Assembly (NCBI RefSeq): GCF_900142225.1
Contig: NZ_FRAD01000025.1
Location: forward strand, 1 to 38,102
Length of the DNA: 38,102 nucleotides
Reading direction: 5' to 3'
Source: Hathewaya proteolytica DSM 3090
GTDB taxonomy: Bacteria; Bacillota; Clostridia; Clostridiales; Clostridiaceae
This document shows positions 30,448-38,054 of this stretch, piece by piece. Both the position numbers and the translations under genes were made by a program. Each line of letters opens with the position of its first letter. Position 1 is the stretch's first letter. Under the pieces are notes generated by a model. That model was not told the origin of the DNA, did no database searches, and was given only the letters and a program-made list of their open reading frames with translations.

Positions 30448-31244
30448 TACTGCTCACCTCCAAATGGTGAATTTTCCAGCATTGTTTGTTGCTCAAGTTC
30501 CTCTGATTCAACTTCACTATATTCAACATCAAATACTGATTTTTCATTACATTTCTCTTCTTTCTTAAATTCAGAGTCTGATGTTTCTTCATATGTTTTT
30601 GCCTGCTCTATAGTATCAAAATCCTTTTCAATCTTTTTTGTAAGTCTTCTTAAGACTGTTTTCTTATAAGCTTCTTCTGGTGTCTTGGTCCACATTAAAC
30701 CATTCTTCATCTTACTAAAATTGTCTCTTATACCTTCAATTTGAGTTTTACTCATGGTTTCATATTCCATCCCACCATCTTGATACAATACAACTGCAAA
30801 AGCTCCAATAATAGGTTTATCACTAAAAGGAATAGGCTTGAAATTCACAAATTGTTGTCCTTCTTTTATTTCTTCTTCAAATAGATCATCTTCTCTAACA
30901 ACTTTTGCATATATATCTTTTATAGGTCTTATACTATATTTTTTAGCCATCTTAGTTTCGCCTTTATAGTCAGTTTGAAACTGCAATGTTCCTCCATATG
31001 GTATGGCATAGCATTCCTTTTGGAAGAAATCTAACCCCAAGAAAGCTCCCTTCAAAAGTGTTCTAGCAACTGAAATAGGTTGGCATTTTTCTATATCCTT
31101 TGTGTCTTGAAGTACTGTCATACAGTTTTGTAAGAACCTTGTCCTGTTGAAATCCTTAGGCATTGCACTTATTTTTGTTTCAATTAATCTATCTAAAACA
31201 CTATACGATTCCTTTAAAATTAACTCTTTTTTACTATCTGCCAT
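30447..31244 (-). CDS. recT: RecT family single-strand annealing recombinase
   Basis: This 265-residue protein contains FNRTRFLQNCMTVLQDTKDIEKC, then SVARTLLKGAFLGLDFFQKEC and AIPYGGTLQFQTDYKGETKMA, the RecT signature. The C-terminal 60 residues are acidic and variable, as in other RecT proteins, and end SPFGGEQ. It anneals complementary ssDNA for phage recombination and concatemer repair. It lies between an SMC-like ATPase and the exonuclease partner. SD GGGGGAT precedes the ATG. Confidence 0.94.
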   Translation of the reverse strand: MADSKKELILKESYSVLDRLIETKISAMPKDFNRTRFLQNCMTVLQDTKDIEKCQPISVARTLLKGAFLGLDFFQKECYAIPYGGTLQFQTDYKGETKMAKKYSIRPIKDIYAKVVREDDLFEEEIKEGQQFVNFKPIPFSDKPIIGAFAVVLYQDGGMEYETMSKTQIEGIRDNFSKMKNGLMWTKTPEEAYKKTVLRRLTKKIEKDFDTIEQAKTYEETSDSEFKKEEKCNEKSVFDVEYSEVESEELEQQTMLENSPFGGEQ

Positions 31245-31246
31245 TT

Positions 31247-32914
31247 CTACTTATCCCCCTCAAAATATTTATTTACATCATCTTCACTATCAAATTGAAC
31301 TATCTCGAAATCATCTGATTCAGTAGAAGTAATGATATATTGATAATCATCATCAACCATCTGAGAAATTAACTCTTTTCTAGCTGCTGGGTTTAAACTT
31401 TCGAATCTATCAAGACATATAAGCTTTAATTCTCCGCATTGAGCTTTAGCAATTGTCAATGATAGATCTAATTTTTCACCATCACTTAAATCACTTATTA
31501 ACGTTTCATTTATTCTGATTAATCCATTATTGTCTACAGATATGCCTTGTATTGGCATTCTAGCGACCTTTAATAGTTCGCCAGGTAATTCCCTTGCCTT
31601 GATGATTTTTTCTGTTAATAAAGCGGAATACTCTCTTTTAGGTGTAAGCCTGTTATCCCTTATGTCACACATTCTGTCATACTCTCTAATATAAGACTGC
31701 ATTCTCTCAACTTCTTCTGCTTGAGCTTGCAATGGTGTAATATCTACTGGTGTATTGCTTTCTAAGTATTCTGCTGCTTTACCAAGTCTTATTCTTTCGG
31801 CTTCACATGCATTAATTTCCTTTTCATCAATAGCACTGTATTCATGATCTTCTAATTCGTCTAAACCTCGTAGCTCCTGCTCTTTTGCTGCTATCTTTGA
31901 TTCATTTATAGAAATCAAATCTTTTTGTTCATCTACCTGTGAAAGTATTTCTTTACGCTTTAAATCTTTCTTCTCAGCATACTTTTGAAGTAAAGCTTGA
32001 TACTCTGCATCAAATTCATTATCAAGCTTAGAAAGCTCTATTTCAGTTCTTTCATTGGCACTCGTTATAAACTCTTTAGCTTTATCAATTCTTCCCTTTG
32101 ATAACTCAATAATATCTTTAATATCCTGCCTTTGTTCATTGTATTTAAGTTTGACTTTAGACTTCTCACCTTCGGCTTGAGCCTTTATTGAAGCAACTTT
32201 GCTTTCATAGTTCTCCTTAAGTGTTTTTGCTTCATCTATCCAGTGATTAATCTTCTGTGCCTCAGTTACTTTAGAATAATAATCTTGAAGTTTTTTATCT
32301 CTCCATTTCTCCGAATCATAACCTGCTGGCAATTCGTCCATCATTCCTTTAACTTGTATTTCTAGTTCTTTAACTTCACGGTTTATTTCTTCACGTTCTT
32401 TGAAATACTTTGATTCTATACTTCTTAAAATCTGCAATATATGCATGTCATAGTCGATATTGGAAGGTATTTCTCCAAACCAACCTTGTATCTGTTCCAT
32501 GGTCCAACCTATTTCCAACATGGATAAAATGCTCTTTGTCTGCTCCTGGATAGATAAATTAATCCAATCCAAAGGCCTAAATATTTGACCTTGTATCATG
32601 CTTCTTAAGAACGTTTCAGTACTAGGTGCTGTTGCTTCATTCTTCCTGACCTTTAAGTAATCTGCTTTATCTGTCCTAAGCTTTCTATCTATCTCTAGAC
32701 CATCATCAGTCTTAACATACAAACAGCTTTCAGTTTCACCATGCTTAACTAATTCAGTTCTACGATTTTTATTTGTAAATAGCTTTTCTATAGCCTCTAG
32801 TATAGAAGTTTTACCACTTCCTTTAGGTCCTTTAACATAATTAACTTTTTTAAGATCTAACTCAGTTTCATTTATTCCTAAGAAATTCTTTATACTTAAT
32901 CTTGAAATCTTCAC
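31247..32914 (-). CDS. SMC/RecF-like ATPase
   Basis: This 555-residue protein has Walker A VKGPKGSGKTSILEAIEK near residue 32. A long coiled coil (about 185-400, rich in Lys/Glu) is broken in the middle. The signature ISDLSDGEKLDLSL (near 480) and Walker B ELKLICLDRFESL (near 505) follow. This is the layout of phage-encoded RecF/SbcC/Rad50-like ATPases next to recT. It probably helps recombination or DNA end processing. I chose GTG 32914 because AAGGAGGA lies 7 nt upstream; the ATG at 32920 abuts that SD. Confidence 0.88.
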   Translation of the reverse strand: MKISRLSIKNFLGINETELDLKKVNYVKGPKGSGKTSILEAIEKLFTNKNRRTELVKHGETESCLYVKTDDGLEIDRKLRTDKADYLKVRKNEATAPSTETFLRSMIQGQIFRPLDWINLSIQEQTKSILSMLEIGWTMEQIQGWFGEIPSNIDYDMHILQILRSIESKYFKEREEINREVKELEIQVKGMMDELPAGYDSEKWRDKKLQDYYSKVTEAQKINHWIDEAKTLKENYESKVASIKAQAEGEKSKVKLKYNEQRQDIKDIIELSKGRIDKAKEFITSANERTEIELSKLDNEFDAEYQALLQKYAEKKDLKRKEILSQVDEQKDLISINESKIAAKEQELRGLDELEDHEYSAIDEKEINACEAERIRLGKAAEYLESNTPVDITPLQAQAEEVERMQSYIREYDRMCDIRDNRLTPKREYSALLTEKIIKARELPGELLKVARMPIQGISVDNNGLIRINETLISDLSDGEKLDLSLTIAKAQCGELKLICLDRFESLNPAARKELISQMVDDDYQYIITSTESDDFEIVQFDSEDDVNKYFEGDK

Positions 32915-32936
32915 TTTCATTCCTCCTTAAAATCTG

Positions 32937-33197
32937 TTATAATTTACTTGATTTATTTGCTTTATGACAAGTTGGCTTTGCAGAGCCGCTTGTCTCTTTT
33001 TTACCTACGCATTTGCTCACCTTTATTATTTTTAAACAATAATCCAATATAGCAATCTTCCTAAATGTTTCAGTACTGCATGTTAATAGCCCTGGATATT
33101 CGCCTGTTTTATCTAAAAGACTTTTTATGCACTGCTCCAGAAGGAATGTATCTAAGTTTGGTAGTAGCTTTTCATCTAAAATTTCCAGTTTTGTCAT
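32937..33197 (-). CDS. Small early protein
   Basis: This 86-residue protein (MTKLEILDEKLLPNLDTFLL...) has a helical N-terminal part with three cysteines (EQCIKSLLD, LLTCSTET, DYCLKIIKV) and a basic Lys/Ser-rich C-terminal tail. SD GGGAGGTG precedes the ATG. It lies between an SMC-like ATPase and a very small gene that overlaps it by 26 nt. I do not recognise it. Confidence 0.6.
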   Translation of the reverse strand: MTKLEILDEKLLPNLDTFLLEQCIKSLLDKTGEYPGLLTCSTETFRKIAILDYCLKIIKVSKCVGKKETSGSAKPTCHKANKSSKL

Positions 33198-33306
33198 GGT
33201 TACACCTCCCTTCTATCTCTCTAAAAATCAATAGTCCTTCCCATGTTGGAGCAATTTTACTTTGCTTGCATAATGACATGTAGGTTAAAAATGTGGTTAA
33301 GTGCAT
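33172..33306 (-). CDS. Very small early protein
   Basis: This 44-residue protein (MHLTTFLTYMSLCKQSKIAP...) starts at ATG 33306 with a perfect GGAGG 7 nt upstream and ends inside the next gene in another frame. It has two cysteines and a hydrophobic N-terminus. The strong SD and the lack of any other use for the 120-bp gap support it. Function unknown. Confidence 0.55.
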   Translation of the reverse strand: MHLTTFLTYMSLCKQSKIAPTWEGLLIFREIEGRCNHDKTGNFR

Positions 33307-33317
33307 TGATACACCTC

Positions 33318-33575
33318 CTATAAAACTACTTTCTGTTTAGCAATGTTCTCAAGCCATACATCCAGCATGTCCTTATTTATAAGAAACTTAGCGCCTACTC
33401 TGAAACTAGGGAAATCATTCTGGCCATGTGCTAATTGAGTTATTTTTTCTCTTCCTATACCTGTGTACTTTACAGTTTCATCTATTGTAAGTGTCTTTTT
33501 TATGCTTTGTTTCTTAGTTGATTCTTTTATAGCCGCTACTATTATTTCTTTTAAATCTTCCTTGTTTAGATCCAT
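33318..33575 (-). CDS. Excisionase-like winged-helix DNA-binding protein
   Basis: This 85-residue protein contains TLTIDETVKYTGIGREKITQ and PSFRVGAKFLINKDMLDVWL, the winged-helix pattern of excisionase/helix-turn-helix family proteins (Tn916 Xis-like). It may be the Xis partner of the integrase, although it lies in the early operon 3 kb away. Binding sites would be expected near the att arms. An alternative role is control of early transcription. SD AAGGAGGA precedes the ATG. Confidence 0.8.
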   Translation of the reverse strand: MDLNKEDLKEIIVAAIKESTKKQSIKKTLTIDETVKYTGIGREKITQLAHGQNDFPSFRVGAKFLINKDMLDVWLENIAKQKVVL

Positions 33576-33577
33576 CG

Positions 33578-33868
33578 TTATTCCTCCTTAACACTTTCAA
33601 TTACTTTTCCCTTGGCAACTATCTCTACGTTGTCAAAAATCCAGTTCAAAGCTACTCTTCTCAAATCTTCATGTTCGACAATAACTTCATCTTCTTCTAA
33701 AAAAACATTTTCAAAATGTTTATATTCTTCACCATCAAGGAAGCTAACTTTTACTAATCCCATATCATTTTCATCATACAGAAACCTAAAAGTGTCTATA
33801 TCAATATAGATAATTGTTCCTGACATAATATTTAAGCTTATTTCTTCAGTTCTTATTTTCTTGCTCAT
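33578..33868 (-). CDS. Small acidic early protein
   Basis: This 96-residue protein (MSKKIRTEEISLNIMSGTIIYIDIDTFRFLYDEND...) is acidic and beta-rich, with no membrane helix. SD GGAGGAA precedes the ATG. It stands 2 bp before the excisionase-like gene and 12 bp after the antirepressor, so the three are co-transcribed. I do not recognise it. Small acidic early proteins may be DNA mimics or host-takeover factors, but nothing specific is visible. Confidence 0.6.
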   Translation of the reverse strand: MSKKIRTEEISLNIMSGTIIYIDIDTFRFLYDENDMGLVKVSFLDGEEYKHFENVFLEEDEVIVEHEDLRRVALNWIFDNVEIVAKGKVIESVKEE

Positions 33869-33879
33869 ACAAATTCCTC

Positions 33880-34656
33880 CTATACTCTAATCCCTTCTTT
33901 TATAGCTATCTCTTTTACTATGTTTACATAGATTTCTTTAAGCCTTGGTTCGTTCTCTAACACATCTAAAATATTAAGTTTTTCTGCTTTACTTGGTGCT
34001 ATCCCATTAGCTAGAGCTCTCTTTTTCAAATTAGCAACTAGAACACTAGGTCTACACTTTCCACGTTCTTTTAAGGCATTATAGGCAGTTTCTTTAGGTT
34101 TCTTAAAATCTCCAGTTTTATTACCTACAGCATTCAATATTCTATTGCTTTCCCTTCTCCATGCTGCATTAGGATTTAAAGTTATTACATCTTTTATAGC
34201 TTGCACCTCTTCTTGAGTTTCTTGTATGCTATTTTCAAGTTGCTTTTGCTTAAGCTCCATGTTAATTAAAAGTTGAAGTTGTGGGCTTAAATTATTTAAT
34301 CCTGTTGTTACCTCTTTAACTCTAAAATAATTATTGACTAAATCCCTTTGAACTTTCCAAGCTAAATCATCTGTAAGCGATTTCACTAGCATAAGATATC
34401 CACTTTCTGTTATTAAGTAAGTACCAGCATTGTTTATTTCAGACGTACGAATTTCGTACATCTCAACATCCTTAGGTTTTACAAAATAATAGTCTGTTCC
34501 TTCAATGAAGTGGCTTTTATTTTCATTAAAATTTCTTTTGGCAGTTCCTTCACTTCTTTCATGTACCATATCAATATCTTTAAAAGTTACTACTCTTTGC
34601 TCTCTAAACTCTTTAATTGATATTTTCTTTGAGCTTATTGATACTAATTCATTCAT
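33880..34656 (-). CDS. Phage antirepressor with ORF6N domain
   Basis: This 258-residue protein has an N-terminal ORF6N domain (about 12-105: KEFREQRVVTFKDIDMVHER, ITESGYLMLVKSLTDDLAWK). A coiled coil (128-150) and a C-terminal ORF6C-like domain with NPNAAWRRESNRILNAVG follow. Antirepressors bind the CI-type repressor and favour lytic growth. It is the first gene of the long leftward early operon after the cro region. SD AAAGGAA precedes the ATG. Possible leftward promoter sequences in 34657-34700 are weak. Confidence 0.88.
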   Translation of the reverse strand: MNELVSISSKKISIKEFREQRVVTFKDIDMVHERSEGTAKRNFNENKSHFIEGTDYYFVKPKDVEMYEIRTSEINNAGTYLITESGYLMLVKSLTDDLAWKVQRDLVNNYFRVKEVTTGLNNLSPQLQLLINMELKQKQLENSIQETQEEVQAIKDVITLNPNAAWRRESNRILNAVGNKTGDFKKPKETAYNALKERGKCRPSVLVANLKKRALANGIAPSKAEKLNILDVLENEPRLKEIYVNIVKEIAIKEGIRV

Positions 34657-34701
34657 TTAATCATTCCTTTCTTTTAATCCCTTATATGGGTTCTATTATC
34701 A

Positions 34702-34730
34702 TTGAATTGTTGCAATTTCCCACTTATACT
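34702..34730 (+). promoter_or_regulatory. Promoter of the DUF2513 gene
   Basis: TTGAAT (34702-34707) and TATACT (34725-34730) with a 17-bp spacer stand 52 bp before the GTG start at 34782. It fires rightwards, against the leftward early operon. Confidence 0.7.
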
Positions 34731-34781
34731 TTAATTATCAGTTCTGCCAAACTGAAATAATTATGAAAGGTGGTGTTAATT

Positions 34782-35162
34782 GTGAAATTAAATCCTAATT
34801 GTGTTAGAGATATTTTATTAACTGTTGAAGCTAATGATTTAGATACTCGCATGACATTAGAATCATTACATAAAAAGCTTTCTCATTACACAATAGAAGA
34901 AATATACTATGCTTGTTTAAAATTGAATGAAGCTAACTATTTAGAAGCAACCCTTGTTACCTTGTGTGGCCACCATACTCCAGCGATTAAATGCATATAT
35001 GATTTAACTTATAATGGGCATGAATTCTTAGAAAACATTAAAAGTGATTCCACTTGGAATAAAACAAAAGATATTGCCAAAAGTGTTGGTTCTTTTTCTT
35101 TAAGCACTCTCAAAGAAATAGCTATCAATGTCATATCAGAAAGTATCAAATTACATTTTTAG
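34782..35162 (+). CDS. DUF2513 family protein
   Basis: This 126-residue protein starts MKLNPNCVRDILLTVEAND and has winged-helix style sequence (EEIYYACLKLNEANYLEATL) and HEFLENIKSDSTWNKTKDIA. This is the signature of DUF2513, common in Firmicute prophage immunity regions. The start is GTG at 34782 after AAAGGTGG; upstream GTG codons overlap the SD. It is the only plus gene inside the leftward early region and its end overlaps the convergent membrane gene by 12 bp. The family has no proven role; DNA binding is plausible. Confidence 0.85.
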   Translation: MKLNPNCVRDILLTVEANDLDTRMTLESLHKKLSHYTIEEIYYACLKLNEANYLEATLVTLCGHHTPAIKCIYDLTYNGHEFLENIKSDSTWNKTKDIAKSVGSFSLSTLKEIAINVISESIKLHF

Positions 35163-35348
35163 TTTCCTTCTTATGTCACTACCCATATTTTTAATAACTT
35201 GGCTAGTGACATATTTCATTTCAAGTTCATTTGGCTCCTTAATTCCTTTAAGTGCTAACCAGTAAATAATTGATAAGAATTTTATATGTTCTAACACAAG
35301 TTTTACTATTGCAAGCATTAATGCTATTAATAATAACGCTATTACCAC
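35151..35348 (-). CDS. Small membrane protein in the immunity region
   Basis: This 65-residue protein starts at GTG 35348 with AAAGGAAG upstream. It has one N-terminal membrane helix (VIALLLIALMLAIVKLVLEH) and a second hydrophobic patch (FLSIIYWLAL), then a basic tail. It is transcribed in the same direction as cro. Its 3' end overlaps the DUF2513 gene. Small membrane proteins here can take part in superinfection exclusion, but no known family is recognised. Confidence 0.6.
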   Translation of the reverse strand: MVIALLLIALMLAIVKLVLEHIKFLSIIYWLALKGIKEPNELEMKYVTSQVIKNMGSDIRRKLKM

Positions 35349-35468
35349 GTTCTACACTTCCTTTCTTTAATCTTTTCCTCTTAGACTACTAAAAGTTTTT
35401 ATAGTAGCTTGTCCTGTACATCTCCTTAGAACCAGCGAAGTGTGATTTTATACTGGAGCTTCGTTTGA

Positions 35469-35490
35469 GTGTCTTTTTAAGACACTTTTT
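35469..35490 (+). terminator. Palindrome O1: operator-like and plus-strand terminator
   Basis: GTGTCTTTTTAAGACAC (35469-35485) followed by TTTTTAATT can form a terminator for rightward transcripts from the DUF2513 promoter. It also differs from the cI/cro operators at only two symmetric positions (GTGTC for GTATC), so it may be a third repressor site about 250 bp from the others. Confidence 0.6.
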
Positions 35491-35695
35491 AATTAAAAAA
35501 AATTTCTTCTATTTCTTTTGGAGTTAAATTATATCGTTCTTTTATTGAAGCAATTTCACTTTGCTTAAATTCTGAACCCTTGTACTCATTCATTTTATAG
35601 CATAATGTTACTGTAGTTATACCTAATGCCTTAGATAAAGTTTCCAATGTGTCACAATTTAAAACCATAAACGATTTCAACTTTAGCTTATTCAT
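35489..35695 (-). CDS. Cro-like helix-turn-helix regulator
   Basis: This 68-residue protein contains DTLETLSKALGITTVTLCYKM and EIASIKERYNLTPKEIEEIF, a Cro/CI-type helix-turn-helix without a second domain. It is transcribed divergently from the CI-like gene and from a near-consensus promoter between them. It probably represses the lysogeny promoter and lets the lytic transcript proceed. SD AAAGGGG precedes the ATG. Confidence 0.82.
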   Translation of the reverse strand: MNKLKLKSFMVLNCDTLETLSKALGITTVTLCYKMNEYKGSEFKQSEIASIKERYNLTPKEIEEIFFN

Positions 35696-35722
35696 TTTTT
35701 ACCCCTTTCTCGGAAAATTGTT

Positions 35723-35739
35723 GTATCTTTTTAAGATAC
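35723..35739. promoter_or_regulatory. Operator O2, perfect 17-bp palindrome
   Basis: GTATCTTTTTAAGATAC is symmetric except for the central base. It lies immediately downstream of the -10 of the cro promoter, where bound repressor would block the early transcript. Confidence 0.8.
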
Positions 35740-35743
35740 TTTT

Positions 35744-35772
35744 ATTATAATTATATTTTTTATAATTGTCAA
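35744..35772 (-). promoter_or_regulatory. Cro/early leftward promoter, consensus -35 and -10
   Basis: On the minus strand TTGACA (35772-35767) and TATAAT (35749-35744) are separated by 17 bp, a perfect sigma-A promoter. Operators O2 and O3 flank it on both sides, so repression is expected in the lysogen. Confidence 0.88.
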
Positions 35773-35781
35773 TAAGTTTTT

Positions 35782-35798
35782 TAATCTTTTTAAGATAC
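35782..35798. promoter_or_regulatory. Operator O3
   Basis: TAATCTTTTTAAGATAC matches O2 in one complete half and most of the other. Its start is 59 bp from that of O2, upstream of the cro -35 and before the cI promoter. Confidence 0.7.
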
Positions 35799-35813
35799 TT
35801 TTTTAAAAAATAA

Positions 35814-35850
35814 TTGAAAAGCTTTCTAAAAAATGATATTATTAAGATAC
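35814..35850 (+). promoter_or_regulatory. Repressor (cI) promoter with half-operator O4
   Basis: TTGAAA (35814-35819) and TATTAT (35837-35842) with a 17-bp spacer form the promoter for the CI-like gene. A half-site AAGATAC (35844-35850) overlaps the region just after the -10 and may allow autoregulation. Confidence 0.75.
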
Positions 35851-35872
35851 AAAGAAAAAGAGGTGTGTAAAA

Positions 35873-36352
35873 ATGAATGTAGGTGAAAGAATTAAATCTT
35901 TGAGAATTAGCAAAGGATTAACCCAGGATGAACTTGCTAACAAAATAGGGGTAAAGAAAGCTGCCGTTTATAAATACGAATCTGGAATAATAGAGAATAT
36001 AAAAAGATCTACCATTCAGGAAATGGCAAAAATTTTTGAAGTTTCTCCATGCTACCTATTAGGTTGGGAGGATGACTCCTCACAATTATTCAAATTAGAA
36101 TATGAAGAAAAAGCTCTGCTAGAAAACTTCAGAAAACTAAATAACTTTGGTAAAAATGAAGCAAAAAAAAGAGTTGAAGAACTTACATATATAAATAAGT
36201 ACATACATAACGATGAGATGTGTGCTGCGGTAGCTGAAGAAAAAGCCGAATATTTAATTCCAGTTGCAGCACATGCTGATGATTTAACTGAAGAAGAGAA
36301 AGATGAAGCAAACAAACTATTTGATGAATTTTACGACAAGTGTAAGAGATAA
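35873..36352 (+). CDS. CI-like phage repressor
   Basis: This 159-residue protein has an N-terminal Xre/HTH_3 domain (about 4-62, IKSLRISKGLTQDELANKIG and AAVYKYESG). A linker and a helical acidic C-terminal part (LTEEEKDEANKLFDEFYDK) follow. There is no S24 peptidase, so it is not a self-cleaving LexA-type repressor. Induction more likely goes through the ImmA-like protein just downstream and the antirepressor. SD AGAGGTGTG precedes the ATG. It should bind the GTATC-type palindromes. Confidence 0.88.
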   Translation: MNVGERIKSLRISKGLTQDELANKIGVKKAAVYKYESGIIENIKRSTIQEMAKIFEVSPCYLLGWEDDSSQLFKLEYEEKALLENFRKLNNFGKNEAKKRVEELTYINKYIHNDEMCAAVAEEKAEYLIPVAAHADDLTEEEKDEANKLFDEFYDKCKR

Positions 36353-36364
36353 GGGGTGATGCTC

Positions 36365-36784
36365 TTGGAGTATAGTATTTTGGTTAATGAAGTATTAAAC
36401 AAAGGGATTGTTTTTAAAGAAATTCCACTTAGTCACAATAAAGAATGGGGATTATGCAAAGGCAATGTTATTGCTGTAAACAAGAATTTAAACAACGTGC
36501 AAAAGAAATGTGTCCTTGCTGAAGAGCTAGGGCATTTTTACACAACAGTTGGGGATATAACCGACTTATCAGATATATGCAATGCCAAGCAAGAAGAATT
36601 AGCACGTAGATATGGTTATAAAAAGCTAATACCAATACAAGACTTAATTAAAACTTTTAAAATGGGACTAAGATTCGATTATGAAATAGCTGAAGAACTT
36701 GGTGTAACCATAAATTTTTTACACGCATGTGTGAATTATTATAAATGTAGATATGAAACAAATAAGTACCTTAAGGAGGGGTAA
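36365..36784 (+). CDS. ImmA/IrrE-like metallo-endopeptidase
   Basis: This 139-residue protein contains KCVLAEELGHFYTT, the ImmA/IrrE active-site helix in which the HEXXH is altered to EELGH as in many phage members, followed by AKQEELARRYGYKKLIP. ImmA of ICEBs1 cleaves its paired repressor at induction. Here it lies 12 bp behind the CI-like gene, the expected pairing. The TTG at 36365 has AAGGGGTG 6 nt upstream and is preferred to the GTG or ATG that touch the SD. The loss of the first His may reduce or change catalysis. Confidence 0.85.
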   Translation: MEYSILVNEVLNKGIVFKEIPLSHNKEWGLCKGNVIAVNKNLNNVQKKCVLAEELGHFYTTVGDITDLSDICNAKQEELARRYGYKKLIPIQDLIKTFKMGLRFDYEIAEELGVTINFLHACVNYYKCRYETNKYLKEG

Positions 36785-36786
36785 TT

Positions 36787-37950
36787 GTGGCGATAAAAAC
36801 CAACTATGAAAAGAATGGTAGCAAATATTTTAGAGTTACCGCCAGCATTGGAAGAGATTCTTCAGGTAAATTAATAAGAAAAGAGTTTTATGGGAAAAGC
36901 AAAAAGGAAGCTGAGCAAAAAAGAGATGAATATTTAGAAGACGTGAGAGCTGGAGCTAACAATCGCAGTACCATCCAATTAGGCACGTTTCTCTATACTT
37001 GGCTATTTGAAGTGGTTAAATTATCCGTTAAACCTTCTACCTTCGAACGATATGAAGGTATATATAGAAATTATATAAAGGATACAGCCCTATATACTCT
37101 TATATTAAAAGATGTTTCTACCATGCAAATACAAAAACATTACAATAAACTCTTTAGTGATGGTTGTACCAGTAGCATGATCTACAATCTTAATAAACTT
37201 TTAAAGAAATTTTTCAACTACTGTGTATTACAGGGTTACATAGTAAGAAATCCATGTGATGCAAAAAAGATAATAATACCAGAAGATACAACAAAAAATA
37301 AAACACGTGAAATTGAAGTGTTTACAGATGAAGAATTAGAACGCTTAAAGAATGAAATTAAAGGTGATAGACTTGAAGCCTTGTATCTATTGGCACTTGG
37401 TACTGGAATGCGTGAAGGTGAGCTTTTAGGCTTAAAATGGCAAGACATTAATTATGATGAGCAAACCATAGATATAAAAAGAAGTGTAAAAAATGTAGCC
37501 AATATAGATAGCAATGGAAACAAACGATATCAAATTGTAGTGCAAGCACCCAAAACAAGGGGTTCAGCAAGAACGATTCCAATGCCTTCAAAATTAATTA
37601 CTTCTTTAAAAAATCACAAGAGAATGCAATTACAAGAAAAGTTTAGAGCTGGTAGTTCCTATAATGATAATGATTTTATATTTACCACAGAACTTGGAAC
37701 AAATATAGATGCTTCAAACTTGCTTAAAAAGTTTAAGAAAATATTATTGAAAGCAAATATACCTTACAGAAAATTTCATGCTTTAAGGCACACATTTGCT
37801 ACTAAACTATTTGAAAATGATGTCCCTATAAAAACAGTACAAGAATTGTTAGGACATAGCAATATGTCTATAACAGCTAATATATACACACATGTAATGC
37901 CAAAGAAAAAAACAACTGCTGTTGAGACATTAAATAAATATTTCATATAA
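36787..37950 (+). CDS. int: Tyrosine integrase
   Basis: This 387-residue recombinase has an N-terminal arm-binding AP2-like domain (KNGSKYFRVTASIGRD...), a core-binding SAM-like domain (about 60-160) and a catalytic domain with Arg209 (GTGMREGEL), His331/Arg334 (HALRHTFA), His357 (LLGHSNMS) and Tyr367 (ANIYTHV). It integrates the phage in the tRNA gene at attR. The start is GTG 36787 with AAGGAGGGG upstream. TGTGGGAA repeats behind it and beside attL are its likely arm sites. Confidence 0.95.
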   Translation: MAIKTNYEKNGSKYFRVTASIGRDSSGKLIRKEFYGKSKKEAEQKRDEYLEDVRAGANNRSTIQLGTFLYTWLFEVVKLSVKPSTFERYEGIYRNYIKDTALYTLILKDVSTMQIQKHYNKLFSDGCTSSMIYNLNKLLKKFFNYCVLQGYIVRNPCDAKKIIIPEDTTKNKTREIEVFTDEELERLKNEIKGDRLEALYLLALGTGMREGELLGLKWQDINYDEQTIDIKRSVKNVANIDSNGNKRYQIVVQAPKTRGSARTIPMPSKLITSLKNHKRMQLQEKFRAGSSYNDNDFIFTTELGTNIDASNLLKKFKKILLKANIPYRKFHALRHTFATKLFENDVPIKTVQELLGHSNMSITANIYTHVMPKKKTTAVETLNKYFI

Positions 37951-38010
37951 GTGTGGGAAATAACACATTTATTTTTTATTAAAAATTATTGTGGGAAAAG
38001 TGTGGGAAAC
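37951..38010 (+). promoter_or_regulatory. Right-arm integrase binding sites (TGTGGGAA repeats)
   Basis: Three direct copies of TGTGGGAA start near 37952, 37990 and 38001, between the integrase stop codon and the att repeat. The same octamer recurs beside the left att copy. Short repeats on both sides of the core are typical of arm-type sites bound by the N-terminal domain of lambda/Tn916-class integrases. The assignment is inferred from position and repetition. Confidence 0.6.
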
Positions 38011-38054
38011 TAATAAAAAATGACTAAATCCTTTATTCAAGAACTTAGTCATTT
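38010..38054 (-). terminator. Terminator of the att-site tRNA, one arm supplied by the phage
   Basis: A 10-bp perfect stem pairs 38045-38054 with 38018-38027 (AAATGACTAA/TTAGTCATTT), with a 17-nt loop and a T-rich run on the minus strand. The first arm lies in the att repeat and the second in the phage-side DNA between int and the repeat. The prophage therefore completes the tRNA terminator. Confidence 0.7.
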
